Shown in pieces: positions 34,562 through 45,585 of a stretch of 64,000 nt of DNA. Within the stretch, counting starts at the first letter, position 1, and the number at the start of each line of letters is the position of its first letter. Position numbers and translations under genes: made by a program. This DNA comes from Staphylotrichum longicolle (Eukaryota; Ascomycota; Sordariomycetes; Sordariales; Chaetomiaceae). The stretch lies in NCBI GenBank assembly GCA_019096155.1, contig JAHCVI010000005.1, positions 3,420,468 to 3,484,467 of the forward strand, written 5' to 3'. Under the pieces are notes generated by a model, which had not been told where the DNA came from, did no database searches, and was given only the letters and a program-made list of their open reading frames with translations.

Positions 34562-35861
34562 GGCGGGTGTCGCGGTTCTCTAAGTGCTACTCTGCGGCGT
34601 GAAAACAGGAGAAAGCTGCGAGTGTCCTCTCCTAAGTCTGGCGCGGCAAACAGGCCATGATGCAGCCGAATGCAGGGGGCGTAATTTTGGCCAGCAACGA
34701 GCTTGTGACATGCTGCCGCGGCCGTTGCCCACTCAGTGGGTTGGACACCTGTAGGGGTCCGCTAAGCCCAAAACGGGAACTGGGTTGATTGGGGGAACGG
34801 GCGACGCCCACGATTGGCTGCCACAAGCTGCACTCGCAAGAGTCGGATGACGTCTTCCACGCACCTTGGACGTCACGTTGCGCTGAACACACCATTTTCT
34901 TTGTACAGTCACTTGAGCTTTGAACTTGAAGAATGGTTCTCGCTGGCTATGTTGTGTGTGCGACGAGCCACGTGGGGGTCTGGCATTGCCATGACCGCGG
35001 TTTGTCGACGTGTCGCATCCAAACTAGAGGATGCCCTGAGGATGCCCTGAGGAATGAGGATGCCCAGACAACCACTGCATTTTGAATGTCACCTTAACTA
35101 CATGGTGTTTTCCCATGTACAAAAATATGTTCTCTGCACTCAAAGGTTGGGCCTTTATCTAGTTTTTGTCTAGTTTGAAACGCAGGGTAGACCGCATCGC
35201 CCAAAGTAGATTTATTGAGTGCTGGCACAGATCCATCTCGCTTGGGCAGGATCCTGATACAAGTCGATCCGAGCTGTGCCCTCTGGCTTGGTTTGAAAGA
35301 GAGCACCGCTCGTAATGCCCTCTCTCCTAGGTAATTCTCGAATCAAACTGGAAGGGTGGAAAGGGGAGGCATGGCCCAGGAATACTCGACTAGGTCTTTT
35401 GTAATAGACTGGGCAGACTTCGAACACAGTTGGGAGATACATCAACGACCCAAGCTCAAGAACCACGAATCTTGTAACGTCCATGATACGCCCTCGAATC
35501 AGGCCTCTATGTGCTCAGCATCTCGTGTTCTGCCCCTTCCGGCAAGTTCGATTCCGCAGGACGATGGCCCAATGAGCTGCAGCATGCAATGCACCCTTCC
35601 CTCCCCACTTCCCCTGCCATTCACCTCACCTCACACGAAGAAAGCACACCTGAGTTGAGCATCAAATGCGAGACACCACATCCCTGTAGTTTTCCCCATG
35701 ATTTGATTTTCATGATACAGAGCTCTCTTTTATGAGGCTGTAAACTTTGTACCTCCATACTTTCTCCGCGTCCATTTCTCGCATATTGCGATTGGCTTCA
35801 GAAGCACCTTATACTTACGTCACCCAGAATCGTGGTCCTTCCTCTCTCTCATCTGACCACA
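34562..35861. other. Divergent intergenic region
   Basis: This 1.3-kb gap lies upstream of both SEY1 and the ketosamine kinase gene. Two short near-repeats of GAGGATGCC occur at 35027-35060. The short open frames have no recognisable domain. I see no gene. Confidence 0.55.
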
Positions 35862-36986
35862 ATGCTCCCCAACGTCGACCCAGCCATTCTTGAGGCTCTG
35901 GGCCTGGAGGCCACTAGCTCCAAGCTGGTGTCCCACGGCGGCTCGGGCTTCTCCTCCACTTACAAACTCATTGCCACCAAAGACGGCGAAGACCTCACCT
36001 TCTTCGTCAAGATCGGCACCGGCCCCGACGCCGAGGTCATGTTCCGAGGCACGTGTCACCTTCTCCCTTGCTCTCACCAACCATCTAACACACTCTTCCA
36101 AGGTGAGCACGCCTCCCTCAACGCCCTCCACGCCGCAACCCCTAACCTCCAGTTCACCCCGCGCTCCCACGCCCACGGGCCTCTCCGCTCCTCCCCCACC
36201 AAATTCTTCCTCGCAACCGACTTCCTCGACCTGCGTGCCTCCTCCTCCTCTTCCTCCTCTACCACCACAACCGGCACGGGCCTCTCCCTCGCCGCCAAGC
36301 TCGCCGCCCTGCACACCACCCCTGCCCCCATCCCCAAGGGCTTCTCAAAACCCATGTTTGGCTTCCCCGTGCCGACGTGCTGCGGCGCCACGCGGCAGGA
36401 CAACACCTTCACCGAGTCGTGGGCCGAGTTCTACGCCGAGCGGCGGCTGCGCGGGGTGATGCGGGAAGGGGCGCGCAAGAACGGGCACGACAAGGAGCTC
36501 GCGGACGCGGTGGACAGGGTGGCGGGCGCGGTGGTGCCGCGGCTGCTTGGGGAGGGGCATCTGAAGGGCGTCGTGCCGGTGGTGGTGCACGGGGATCTGT
36601 GGAGCGGGAACCACGGGCGCGGGAGGATTGCGGGGAAGGGCGCCGTGGAGGAGGTGGTGTTTGATCCGGCGTGCGTGTATGGGCATTCGGAGTATGAGTT
36701 GGGGATCATGAGGATGTTTGGGGGGTTTGGGAGCGGGTTTTGGAAAGAGTATGAGGGGCTGGTGCCCAGGGCGGAGCCCAAGGAGGAGTGGGAGGATCGT
36801 GTGGCGTTGTATGAGTTGTGAGTTTGCCTGTGGCTGAGGAGGGTGTTTCGATGCGGAGAGATTGCTGATTGTGCTTGCAGGTATCACCATCTCAACCATT
36901 ACGCGCTATTTGGTGGCGGGTATCGGAGCGGCGCCATGTCTATCATGCGGAAACTGATCTCCAAGTATGGGGGTGCCTCGAGCTGA
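35862..36986 (+). CDS. Fructosamine/ketosamine-3-kinase family protein
   Basis: Exons 35862-36048, 36103-36817 and 36881-36986 give 335 residues. The first intron (36049-36102) begins GC, not GT, and is 54 bases with no stop, so unspliced message would stay in frame and add 18 residues; removing it restores MFRGEHASLNALHAA, the block expected in this family. Other signatures are SHGGSGFSSTYKL (nucleotide loop), FVKIGTG (Lys), GLSLAAKLAALH, FGFPVPTCCGATRQDNTF, HGDLWSGN (catalytic Asp and Asn) and the FDPACVYGHSEYELGIM metal-binding block. The family phosphorylates sugars attached to protein amines at C3, so that they fall off (deglycation). Confidence 0.9.
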
Positions 36987-37685
36987 TGCCGTTGACGGTT
37001 TCTTCACGTTAGATACAGGGTAAATATCTGCTGCAGAGCAGTTGGTATTCAGATCGCCCCTCCGAGTCGGCTTTGAAAATGGCTGGAGCAAGGTTTTAGT
37101 CAACGCCAGAAAATCAATCGAAAACGCTTCAGCCCAAACGCCAACCACAACCCTTCCTAGGATACCAAATTTAACTCCATGTCTCCATCGTGTATGCAAA
37201 TGAGGCGTGTGCTAGTGTTGTCTTAACCTGCGATGGACCAGTATCAGCAATTTGAAGGAGGAAACCCTACCAACCGGGCGTGATATTTACCTTTCAAGTT
37301 GTCTGGAAAGCAATCCAAAAAGACTGAGGGCAGGTATGCCGCCTCGGAAAGGCATGGGGTGACGTGTCGTGTCGTCATGTTGAACAAGATGTAAGGGCCA
37401 TCTCTATTACCGGCGTAATGAGTTGACGCCGCTGGTTTACGTGAATCGTCGCAGTACAGTCAAGCTGAGACGTGGCTCCCATGATCATAATGACAGCTCT
37501 CACTCCACCGGCCGGATACTGGGGGACGGACTTTGTGCGGCAGAAGGGATGCTCTCTGGTGTAGGCGGGACAGCCCCCGGCCACGAAGGGAACTCCGACT
37601 TCGTTGGCTTCCATCTTTGCAACGGATCGAAATTCTCCATCATGCCATCCCGACGGATCATCATGGACGGAAAGCGGATGTTGAC
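36987..37685. other. Intergenic region between convergent genes
   Basis: A 699-base spacer between the ketosamine kinase gene and the Zn2Cys6 gene. Both genes end here. No domain-bearing open frame is visible. Confidence 0.6.
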
Positions 37686-39531
37686 CTAGATCCTATCAGT
37701 GCTTGTCGCCGGGCTGTGGTAGATGACGGGATTCACCTCGTTAACAATAGTGGCGTATCTTAGCCCGACCTCGTCGGCGATGAACTTGAGCCGGCCTTTC
37801 ACCCACGCCCGCTGTTCATCGGTGGACATGTCGTGGTTCTTGACACAGGTAAGGGACCAAATCAAAAAGAGCGCCGGCAGGGCCTTGTGGGAGTTCTCTT
37901 CGCCGCATGCAAATCCCGAAAGGCCAGAGTGGCCCAGCAATTTGCCATCGGGATGCCAACCCAACTGATAGGGTGCAGAGGCTATGACCTCGGAGATGAC
38001 ACCCTCGCAAACACGGCTCGCGATCTCGTACTCGGGGGTGGTGCGGTAGTCGGCAGGCGAGCAGAGCCATGCTGTGAGCCGAATGGTGAGCGATGCAAGA
38101 ATCAGCCGCGAGACCCGCCCGAGGTTCCACGCCATGGCGGAGACAAAGTCAGGGTACCGATCGACGCGGCCAGGGAACACCTGAACCTCGTCATATCCAA
38201 CCCCGTCTGATAACCCCAACTCGTCTTTGGACACCCAGCACACCGTCGTGAAGCGGTACCTGGCCGGAACCGAAACGAGCCAGTTGGCAATGTCGTAGTC
38301 CAAAGCCTGTATCCGCTCAGCTAGCCGGCTGATGTTCGCAATGCACTCGGGAGTGCGTGAAGCGTTGGCCAGAAGGCGGTTTGCCTCGGCTCGGAATTCG
38401 CTATACCCCAAGGCGAAGCGCTGGCAGGCTGCGAAGATGGACTCGGTGTCCCCGCCAGACATCCACCATTCGGTGCCAAAGGGCAGGGGGACGCCGGAGG
38501 AGAGGACGCGAGACACCTGGTGACGGGTTAAACTGCTGCCCCTTGTGTATATTGCATGGGATGGGCTCGCGGTCACGAAGACATACCAAGTGGTGTCTCA
38601 CTGCGGTGAACAAGAGGCTCCCCAGCCGGGTCCGGCACATCTCGTCGCGACCGCGTGTCTTGATGATGTGGACGGCGCCATCGATATGTGAGCGCCATGC
38701 CAGCATCCTGCTCTCCTTGATGGCGGTAATGCTCTGCAAAGAAGGAGAGTATGTGTGTTAACGCCAGATGATTTAACTGCCGACCTCGAAGACGGACGCG
38801 TGCGGCTCACCTCGTATAAACACAGCATCAGGACGGCTGCCAGAGTAGAATCATTACTGGCAACGGCGGGCTGGCCAAGCGCCCTGTGTGTGTAGGCCAG
38901 TGCCAGAGTGTGCTCTTTCAGGGAGAGCTGCGCGAGATTGACGCGGTCGGCCCGGGCGCGGTTTCCCAACAGCGCAAAGGCGCAGGCGTTGAAGGCATAG
39001 CGCAGTGCGCTGTTGGGAGGTTCGGCCTCCAGCAGTGGGACGAGATACTCCATGAAACCGTGTGGGGCTGAGCCCAGGGGTAGCAAGATGAAGTTGGAAG
39101 CGAAGTAGCACGACACGCGGTGGGCAAGGGGAACGGTCAGTGCCGCCTCCGGGGATGGACTCGAGCTTGATTCCTTTCGCCGCCATGGCTGCGGATCTTC
39201 CTGGATGAAGATGAACGGGCTAGAGCTGGCAGATGGTTGGTGTTGCAGGTCGGCGGTCTTGCGCAACCGGCGAAGGGTGGAGTTGGTTTGGTCACGGTGG
39301 ACAATCTCAAACTCGGGCCGGTAGCCGCCGCACTCCCTCCTCGACTTTTCGCACCGCTTGCATGTCGGCTTGCCTTCGTCACACTGATGGATGGTGGTTA
39401 GTTAGAATGAAAGGTTGACGCTGTGTGTGATGGATGGTCCACTGTGTGGAGAGAGACAAGGGGGGCCTGACCTTGATACGGCGCGCACGGCAGGTCCTGC
39501 AGCCCCGGGAGGGCTTCCCGCCGTAAACCAT
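37686..39531 (-). CDS. Zn2Cys6 fungal transcription factor
   Basis: Exons 39531-39472, 39383-38811, 38733-38587 and 38516-37686 give 536 residues. The zinc cluster is split by intron 1: GCRTCRARRIK, then CDEGKPTCKRCEKSRRECGGY, giving CX2CX6CX5CX2CX6C, a complete binuclear cluster at residues 11-38. The rest is a helical region of the kind seen in fungal_trans_2 (DUF3468) regulators, with ALRYAFNACAFALLGNR and SHIDGAVHIIKTRG (the latter a typical block before the regulatory domain). No long linker coiled coil is seen. It should be a nuclear DNA-binding regulator; the target genes are unknown. Neighbours (kinase, Mediator subunit, guanine deaminase) do not form an obvious pathway with it. Confidence 0.9.
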
Positions 39532-40479
39532 GATGGGTGGGCATGCGGTGAGCGATAAGCACTGCTGTGGATTTTGCGCGCCAACGGCAACGGCCTGCGC
39601 TACAGTGGTTGTGACGCGCCCTCCCTTCGATTTGCGGGGTTGTTTTCGACACTGTTGAAATGTGAGTTTGTCACACATTGGCCCTCACAGGTGAGGCGCG
39701 GTGCCTCGGACACAGACACAGACCCACTTGTATTCAGGGGGGGGATTGGAAGGAAAACCAATCGGCCCGCTCGCCTGGGCGGCCGCATGGCTCGCCAAGA
39801 ATGGTTTGCCAAGATTGAGAACACATGATGGGATAGGTATGACCCCCTGAGGTTATGAGGCCTGTCTTGAGTAGTCTATAGCTCAAATAACCGTAAAGGC
39901 AATAGGTCGTGTGCCTTCTAGAAGGCCCTACAAGGCCGCTCTATATCACACCAATCTATTAGGCTTCGTGAATCTCTTTCTCCATTCTCAACAACTTCCT
40001 TTCTAGAGGCCGCCCCGTGCCGCTGTGGGCCATCATCGGGTCCGATTGGTGGCTGAATCGATTCGCCATCCGGAGAATTGAAAGTGATTCATTGCGGGAT
40101 GATTCCTGGCGTAGATGCCGGCTGCAATGGCCGTTTCGCTGACCAACACCCGGCATGACTCTTGGGCGGTTCTTTGAGTGGCTTGACGCTTTGGCCATGT
40201 CCTGACCGGCCTGTTCACTTTGCTCGAGCTCGTCGGGCGGAACAAGAAGATCAACCGGTCATCGGAGCCCGGCAGCTCAAGTTTCTCGGCCAGACTGTTG
40301 TTGGTATGGTCCTCCTCCCCACCGCCCTGCAGATTGAGATTCTGGAGATGCTCTGCCTCCACATCCAGGAACCTGCAGTCCTTGCCATCGTCGGCGCCAC
40401 AACCGTTGTCTTTATCAACCCCGTCGTCTTTATGATTTTCATGGTCAGCATTGCCGGCATGACCGGACTCATGGGGCAC
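39532..40479. other. Intergenic region with an odd hydrophobic plus-strand reading
   Basis: A 948-base gap between the start of the Zn2Cys6 gene and the end of MED18. Between about 40200 and 40475 the plus strand has codon use and hydrophobicity like a real membrane protein (see findings), but no start, intron pattern or family supports a complete gene. Confidence 0.4.
40195..40475 (+). pseudogene. Possible fragment of a membrane-protein gene, antisense side of MED18
   Basis: From about 40258 to 40475 the plus strand reads QLKFLGQTVVGMVLLPTAL, then QIEILEMLCLHIQEPAVLAI and two hydrophobic stretches (VVFINPVVFMIFMVSIAGM) with C- or T-ending codons throughout. Just upstream, a second frame reads LTGLFTLLELVGRNKKINR, also helix-like, so a frameshift near 40255 may separate two parts of one ancestor. 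No family is recognised, and the reading then runs antisense into MED18. It could be a gene relic or chance. Confidence 0.25.
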
Positions 40480-41334
40480 CTAAGCCGCTCTCGGGACCTG
40501 AATCCGGGTATCGTGGCAACGGCGGTCAAAGACCTTGAAATCGAAGACGCCCTTGAATGTCTCTCGGACCTGTAGCAGGCGCGTCTGGGCCTGCTTCATG
40601 CGCTCAGGCATCGAAGCCGGTGGGGTAGAATCAACACTGGCCCGAACATAAAGAATCCAAAGGGGGCTGATGGGCTTGAGTGACGACGGGTTCGGAATCT
40701 GGCGTGATGCAGCAGGGTCGGGATTTGGCGGGAGCATGAAGGTGCGGACCAACTCATATTCGATGCCCTTGAACCACCACAAGTACGACTCCTCAATCAG
40801 GTTCGACTTGGTCCTGAACAAAAGCATGGATTAGATCAGACATGATGAGGGAAAACAGGCGAGGGGATGGTATGCGAACCGAAACTTGTTGTCGGCAAGG
40901 ATGGTCTCGGCCCTCGGATCTGCGATTTCGAGAACCCTGCGCTGGGTGGTGAAGGGGGATTGCGAGTTCTCGGGGTCGGGCAGATCGGTCCACCGGACAA
41001 GACTGGCTTTGCCAGGAGGGACGTCAACCGTGGTGCCGCTCTGAGACTGGGCAGTCTGGACGTCTTCTGTGATGTCGGTGCGCAGGTGGAAAAACGACGG
41101 CTGTTTGACCAGGATCTGGTGCAGTTCCTGCCATTGTGGGGTGGTGGGCGCGCGGTCTTTCTGCAGCTGCTTGATGGTGGAAAACCCTTTGACGGTCGGG
41201 TCCTGGGGCTCGTAATGCTGCACGCGGGTGAACTGGTGTCGTTCGCGTCTCTCTGTGACGCCGCTCACAATCGTGCGGGCCTTTTGCACATCGGCATCTT
41301 GGATGCAGGCTGCCAGAAAAATCTCGTATGTCAT
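40480..41334 (-). CDS. MED18: Mediator complex subunit 18
   Basis: Exons 41334-40880 and 40813-40480 give 262 residues, with the intron (gttcgc..ttcag) joining DNKF to RTKSNL. The ATG at 41334 (MTYEIFLAACIQDADVQKA) is preferred, because the longer reading lacks support and this start matches the short beta-strand opening of Med18. The C-terminal block LWWFKGIEYELVRTF, PLWILYVRASV and RETFKGVFDFKVFDRRCHDT follows the Med18 pattern of a final strand ending in a D-T-R-like motif. The subunit forms the head-module jaw with Med20 and contacts RNA polymerase II. I recognised it by pattern, not alignment, so confidence is moderate to good. Confidence 0.75.
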
Positions 41335-42268
41335 TATGGATGGTAAAGGTATAAAGAATGACAAGTCGTAATGGAAGACTCAATCGTAGGTTATGCCCAC
41401 TATTTTGTGTGCTTCAGTTGATTATCAGCTGGTGGGTTGTGATTTTAAGTGCTTCAAGTTTGGCGGGAGACAACTGAGAAGAGCACCGAGCAACAACTGC
41501 TGCTGAAGAACTGGCAGTGGTCACGTGACTTTCAGTTTGAAGGCCAATGGATCGATGAAACTCCCTATGGGTAACTTCCACTGTCGCAACCCAAACCTAG
41601 GAGTCAACCCAAGATCAATGTTTCTAGCTGCGTAGCTCAACGCTCTCAAATCCTGCAGCCGCAAAAAAGATCCAATCAGACATCATGGAACCTATTGACG
41701 ACCTCGGGCTGCCTGGCAACCCATCAGCAACTCAGTGCGTCCAGACTCCAGAGTTGTCCTGCCTTCCAACACCCACATGGACGTAGCAAGGTCATGGCGG
41801 TCGCGGAGGCATCTCAACTTGACGAGGAAACTGGAGTATTTTTATCTTAGGATATGAATGAGTCAGGATGTGCAGTCCAAGGGTTAGAGACAAGAAGACA
41901 ACCAACGCCGTTCGACGACGCCGGATAGTTTTGAGTCCATCCTTTGAAGATCCCGGACTTGCCCAACGGCTGTCGTTCCTCTCGGTGCACTTACCAAGAG
42001 AATAGTCCTGGTCAAGAGGCAGGATATGAGATTTCGTTCGTGGTTATTGTCGGGTGCATTCCAATTTAAGGAAATGGCATAAACCTCAGCTGAGTGGTTG
42101 CGTGGCAGAAGTTGCAAGCAGGTGTTACCCCGCGTCAGATGTGAGCTGCGGTTTACTGTGTGGTGACACATTGGCGCCTTGGATCTGCACCAAAACACCG
42201 CCTTGCCTTCAAACAAGCCACGAACATAAGGTGGCTCTAGCCTTGCGTATCTTCGCCTCTTCCACATT
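41335..42268. other. Divergent intergenic region of MED18 and guanine deaminase
   Basis: A 934-base gap holding both promoters. No coding sequence or clear GATA-factor cluster is seen. Confidence 0.55.
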
Positions 42269-43636
42269 ATGGCTCAGCTTGGAAAGGTCTTCCTTGGGCC
42301 GATGATCCATTCCCTCTCCGCTTCTGAGCTTGAGATTCTTCCCTTTGCTCTCCTTGCCATCGACAACACAGGGACAATCGTCACAATCGTCAAAAACCCG
42401 GAGCCTGGAAAGACGAACGAGACCCTCACAGATCTCAACATCTCCCCCGACCTCGTCACCATCCAGCACCTCGCCCGGGGCCAGTTTCTCATCCCCGGCT
42501 TCGTCGACACGCACAATCATGCCCCGCAATGGGCACAGCGCGGTTTGGGACAGGGAATGCACATCTTGGATTGGCTCGACACCATAACCTTCCCCAATGA
42601 GGCCCGGTTCCAAGACCCTGACTACGCGCAGCGCATCTACGCCAGCTGCGTCGACGGCTTCCTCCGGCAGGGCATCACGACGGCCTCATACTACGGCTCC
42701 ATCCACGGAGAGGCGACCAAGATTCTGGCAGACCTCTGTCTGAAAAAGGGACAGCGCGCGCTGGTTGGAAAGTGCAACATGACGCGGAACGCACCTGACT
42801 ACTATCGCGATGGATCGGTTGCCGAGAGTTTGCGGTCGACCGAGGACTGCATCGCTTACATCAAGTCCATCGATCCCGCAGGGAAACTCGTCAGGCATGT
42901 GCTCACACCGAGGTTTGCCATATCCTGCGATCCTGAGGTGCTGCAGGGTCTGGGGCAGATTGCGCGCAGTAACCCCGACATGCCCATCCAGACGCACTTC
43001 AACGAGGCCGAGCAGGAGATGAAGGCTACGAGAGAGCTCTTCCCGCAATTCAACAACGAAGCGGACCTATACGAGCATTACGGCCTGCTGGGCCAGCAGT
43101 CCGTTCTGGCGCACTGCTGCTTCATGACCGACTACCAGATGAGTCGGTTGAAGGAGCTGGATTGCGGTGTTGCACACTGCCCCATCTCCAACATGACCGT
43201 GGGCGGTGGGTTCATGGCGGCGCCCATCCGCGACTTTATGCGGCGCGGGATCAGGGTGGGTTTGGGCACCGACAGCGGAGGCGGGTTCTCAAGCAGCATC
43301 CTGGATGCCATGCGCCAGGCTATGATTGCCAGCCATGCGCGCGAGCTCACGTCCAAGGGACAGGACAAAGGCCTGTCTATTGATGAGGTGTTTTATCTGG
43401 CTACCCTGGGCGGTGCAGACGTCTGCGGTCTGCGTGGCAAGGTTGGCAACTTTGCGGTGGGCAAGGAGTTTGATGCCATTGTGGTCGGGACTCAGGGGGT
43501 TCAGCAAGGTATCATGACCATGGTGGAAGACGGCGATACTTTGAGAACGGTATTTGAGAAGTTCGTAATGACGGGCGATGATAGGAACATCATTGAGGTG
43601 TATGTTCAAGGGCGGTTGGTAAAGGGTAATGCGTAA
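42269..43636 (+). CDS. GUD1: Guanine deaminase
   Basis: A single exon of 455 residues starting MAQLGKVFLGPMIHSL. It belongs to the amidohydrolase superfamily: PGFVDTHNHAPQWAQRG carries the HxH zinc ligands, PRFAISCDPEVLQGL the substrate-binding Arg region, THFNEAEQEM the third His, SVLAHCCFM the next His and GLGTDSGGGFS the catalytic Asp. It converts guanine to xanthine and ammonia in purine salvage and nitrogen scavenging, in the cytosol. The length and all ligands fit an active enzyme. It lies next to MED18 on the opposite strand, with no other purine gene in the window. Confidence 0.95.
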   Translation: MAQLGKVFLGPMIHSLSASELEILPFALLAIDNTGTIVTIVKNPEPGKTNETLTDLNISPDLVTIQHLARGQFLIPGFVDTHNHAPQWAQRGLGQGMHILDWLDTITFPNEARFQDPDYAQRIYASCVDGFLRQGITTASYYGSIHGEATKILADLCLKKGQRALVGKCNMTRNAPDYYRDGSVAESLRSTEDCIAYIKSIDPAGKLVRHVLTPRFAISCDPEVLQGLGQIARSNPDMPIQTHFNEAEQEMKATRELFPQFNNEADLYEHYGLLGQQSVLAHCCFMTDYQMSRLKELDCGVAHCPISNMTVGGGFMAAPIRDFMRRGIRVGLGTDSGGGFSSSILDAMRQAMIASHARELTSKGQDKGLSIDEVFYLATLGGADVCGLRGKVGNFAVGKEFDAIVVGTQGVQQGIMTMVEDGDTLRTVFEKFVMTGDDRNIIEVYVQGRLVKGNA

Positions 43637-44252
43637 GAGTTGGTGGTTGGTGGTTGGCAGAGCCGAGGTTTCAAGGGCAGCAATCACAGAACGTTAGGAG
43701 CAGAGGTATGGCAGCAAGCCGTGGGTTTATCCAGAGTATGTTTAACGCTCAGTCGAGATTTTGCCCGCAGATTAGAACTCTACCCCATTGAGTCTCGTTT
43801 TATTTTGCTCTACAGTCACCATGCAGGCTTCCGTTGAGATTGGTCCGTTCCCAGCCCATTCATCGAGCTGTGACACCAAAACAGACACGTCTTGGTGTGG
43901 GCGTCTGCAGTACATCCTGAGTCTGGTGCTACTTTGACTTCGATCCTCTCCCGCCCATAGGTCACTGTACACTCTTTAGTCGCAGTGGTGAAACGACGTC
44001 TACACATACTCTCTACGTTGCCCCGAGAGACAGTGGCATTTAGTGTGTGAAACCCAAACTTGAGTGTGGTTTCTAAGATAACAGCAACACTTCTGCCATG
44101 TCTGTTACTCCAGCTGTTCAAAGGTTGTCATCGACATCTTGTCCAGGCTTTCCCGACCAATTCTGGAACACTCTGTCGTTTAGTCAGGGGCTGAAGACTC
44201 CCAACGCTCACCAAAAACCCGCTTAGTTTAGCCACGATTGTCCGCTCTGAAA
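43637..44252. other. Intergenic region
   Basis: A 616-base gap between guanine deaminase and the small proline-rich membrane protein. No gene or clear motif is seen. Confidence 0.55.
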
Positions 44253-44678
44253 ATGAAAAGCAATGACGCCCTCGCCCTCATCATCCTCGCCTACGCCGCT
44301 CTCGGATTTCTCGTCTGCGTCTGCATCGTCCGCTTTGCCATCGCACTGCGCCGGCACATTCACGGCTCCTCATCCACGACGTCCTCAACGTACAAATCAG
44401 CGTCCTCAATCGGACCATCTACACACTACGGCGGCGGCGGCGGAGGTGGTAGCGAGACGAGCACCAGCTCCAGCTCTTCACACCCGGGCCTGGGATCAGC
44501 CACGGGCCCGCTGCCACCTCCGCCGCCGCCTGTCAATACGTATTCGTACCCCCCGCCTCCGCCTCCCGTTGTGCACCATGCACCTCTCGTCCCGCCTCCG
44601 GTGGGCTTGGGCGGGACGGGGTATCCGCCTCCTCCTCCGGGAATTGTTGTCCCGCCACCTCCGCCGCCGGTCAACTAA
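44253..44678 (+). CDS. Small proline-rich single-pass membrane protein
   Basis: A 141-residue frame from the ATG at 44253; the longer reading in the same frame begins at a TTG. After a short polar start, residues 5-32 form one strong membrane helix (ALALIILAYAALGFLVCVCI) followed by RRH, then a Ser/Thr/Gly-rich linker with seven Gly, then a tail with five runs of five or more Pro (PPPPPP, YPPPPPP, YPPPPPG, VPPPPPPVN). Basic residues after the helix suggest a cytosolic tail, which could bind profilin, SH3 or WW domains. No family is recognised. The GC-rich, repeat-biased codons could also mean a fast-evolving orphan gene. Real coding status is likely but unproven. Confidence 0.6.
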   Translation: MKSNDALALIILAYAALGFLVCVCIVRFAIALRRHIHGSSSTTSSTYKSASSIGPSTHYGGGGGGGSETSTSSSSSHPGLGSATGPLPPPPPPVNTYSYPPPPPPVVHHAPLVPPPVGLGGTGYPPPPPGIVVPPPPPPVN

Positions 44679-45585
44679 GAGGAAACGGGTGGTGTAAGAC
44701 AGGCGGAAAACGAGTTGGGGAGGATGGGAAGATCGGAGGAGAGGTGACGAGAGACGGAAAGAAGCAGAGAAACGGACGAGCTACTCTACCGTCAATGAAT
44801 ATGTACAGCGTTGAATACTCGCTTTGCAGTCTCTGCTTGAATCTCGACAGGCCTCGAAGTGGATGACACTGACCAAACCGAAAACTCTCTCGGGGTCCAA
44901 AAAGGGACATATCTTAGCTCACTATAAAATAGACAACTCAGCTCTGACATGGTCGCTTCCCTGCTCTCGGTACCAGACATTTCCGATCCCTCGCAGAATG
45001 CGCTGTTCTTGCATCCGGGCCAAGCCTCTCGCTACCTCACTGTGGCTGGCGGGTTGTCGTGGGGGCCAGACCGCAGTAGAAATCTGCCGGGCCCTTGGGG
45101 GCTGCATCCGTAGCGAATCCTTCTCCTGAAATTGATGCTGCCCGCCAGAGCCGAAACCATGACACCTCGACACGCCGAACAACACACCTCATTGGTGGCG
45201 AGTGCGGAACTTTCATGTAGGGAACATGCACTGTCACTTATCTCACAGCGACGGGGTCCTTGAGAAGTTCCCGCAACTGGGGAGATCACAAGACAAAAAT
45301 GATTTGCAGAAAACCGGGCTCGGATTGTCCCAGATATCAGACCGAACCATTGGGGGCCTCAAGATCTGCAAACGAGGGTCGAGAGTGACTCTTTGGTAGG
45401 AGTTAGAGTGTACTCCATCTACGGCAGCGTCCTAAAACCCCATGACATCAATCATGCTATGAGATACAATCAAACATTAGAGTGACATCTCAGAAACCTG
45501 CCCAGAAGCTCGCTGACTCGATGAAAATCCAACAACACGTCTGAGTCGTACCGCCAAGTTAAGGTACAATAAGTCCATGCCACAC
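44679..45585. other. Intergenic region between convergent genes
   Basis: A 907-base gap between the proline-rich protein and the Clr5-domain gene. Short open frames lack conserved features. Nothing further is seen. Confidence 0.55.

Noticed and set aside
36049..36102. Reading the ketosamine kinase through this segment as coding
   Set aside because: The 18 added residues (GTCHLLPCSHQPSNTLFQ) interrupt a conserved block, and the segment ends in a branch-like CTAAC plus CAAG; a GC-AG intron fits better, though retention remains possible.
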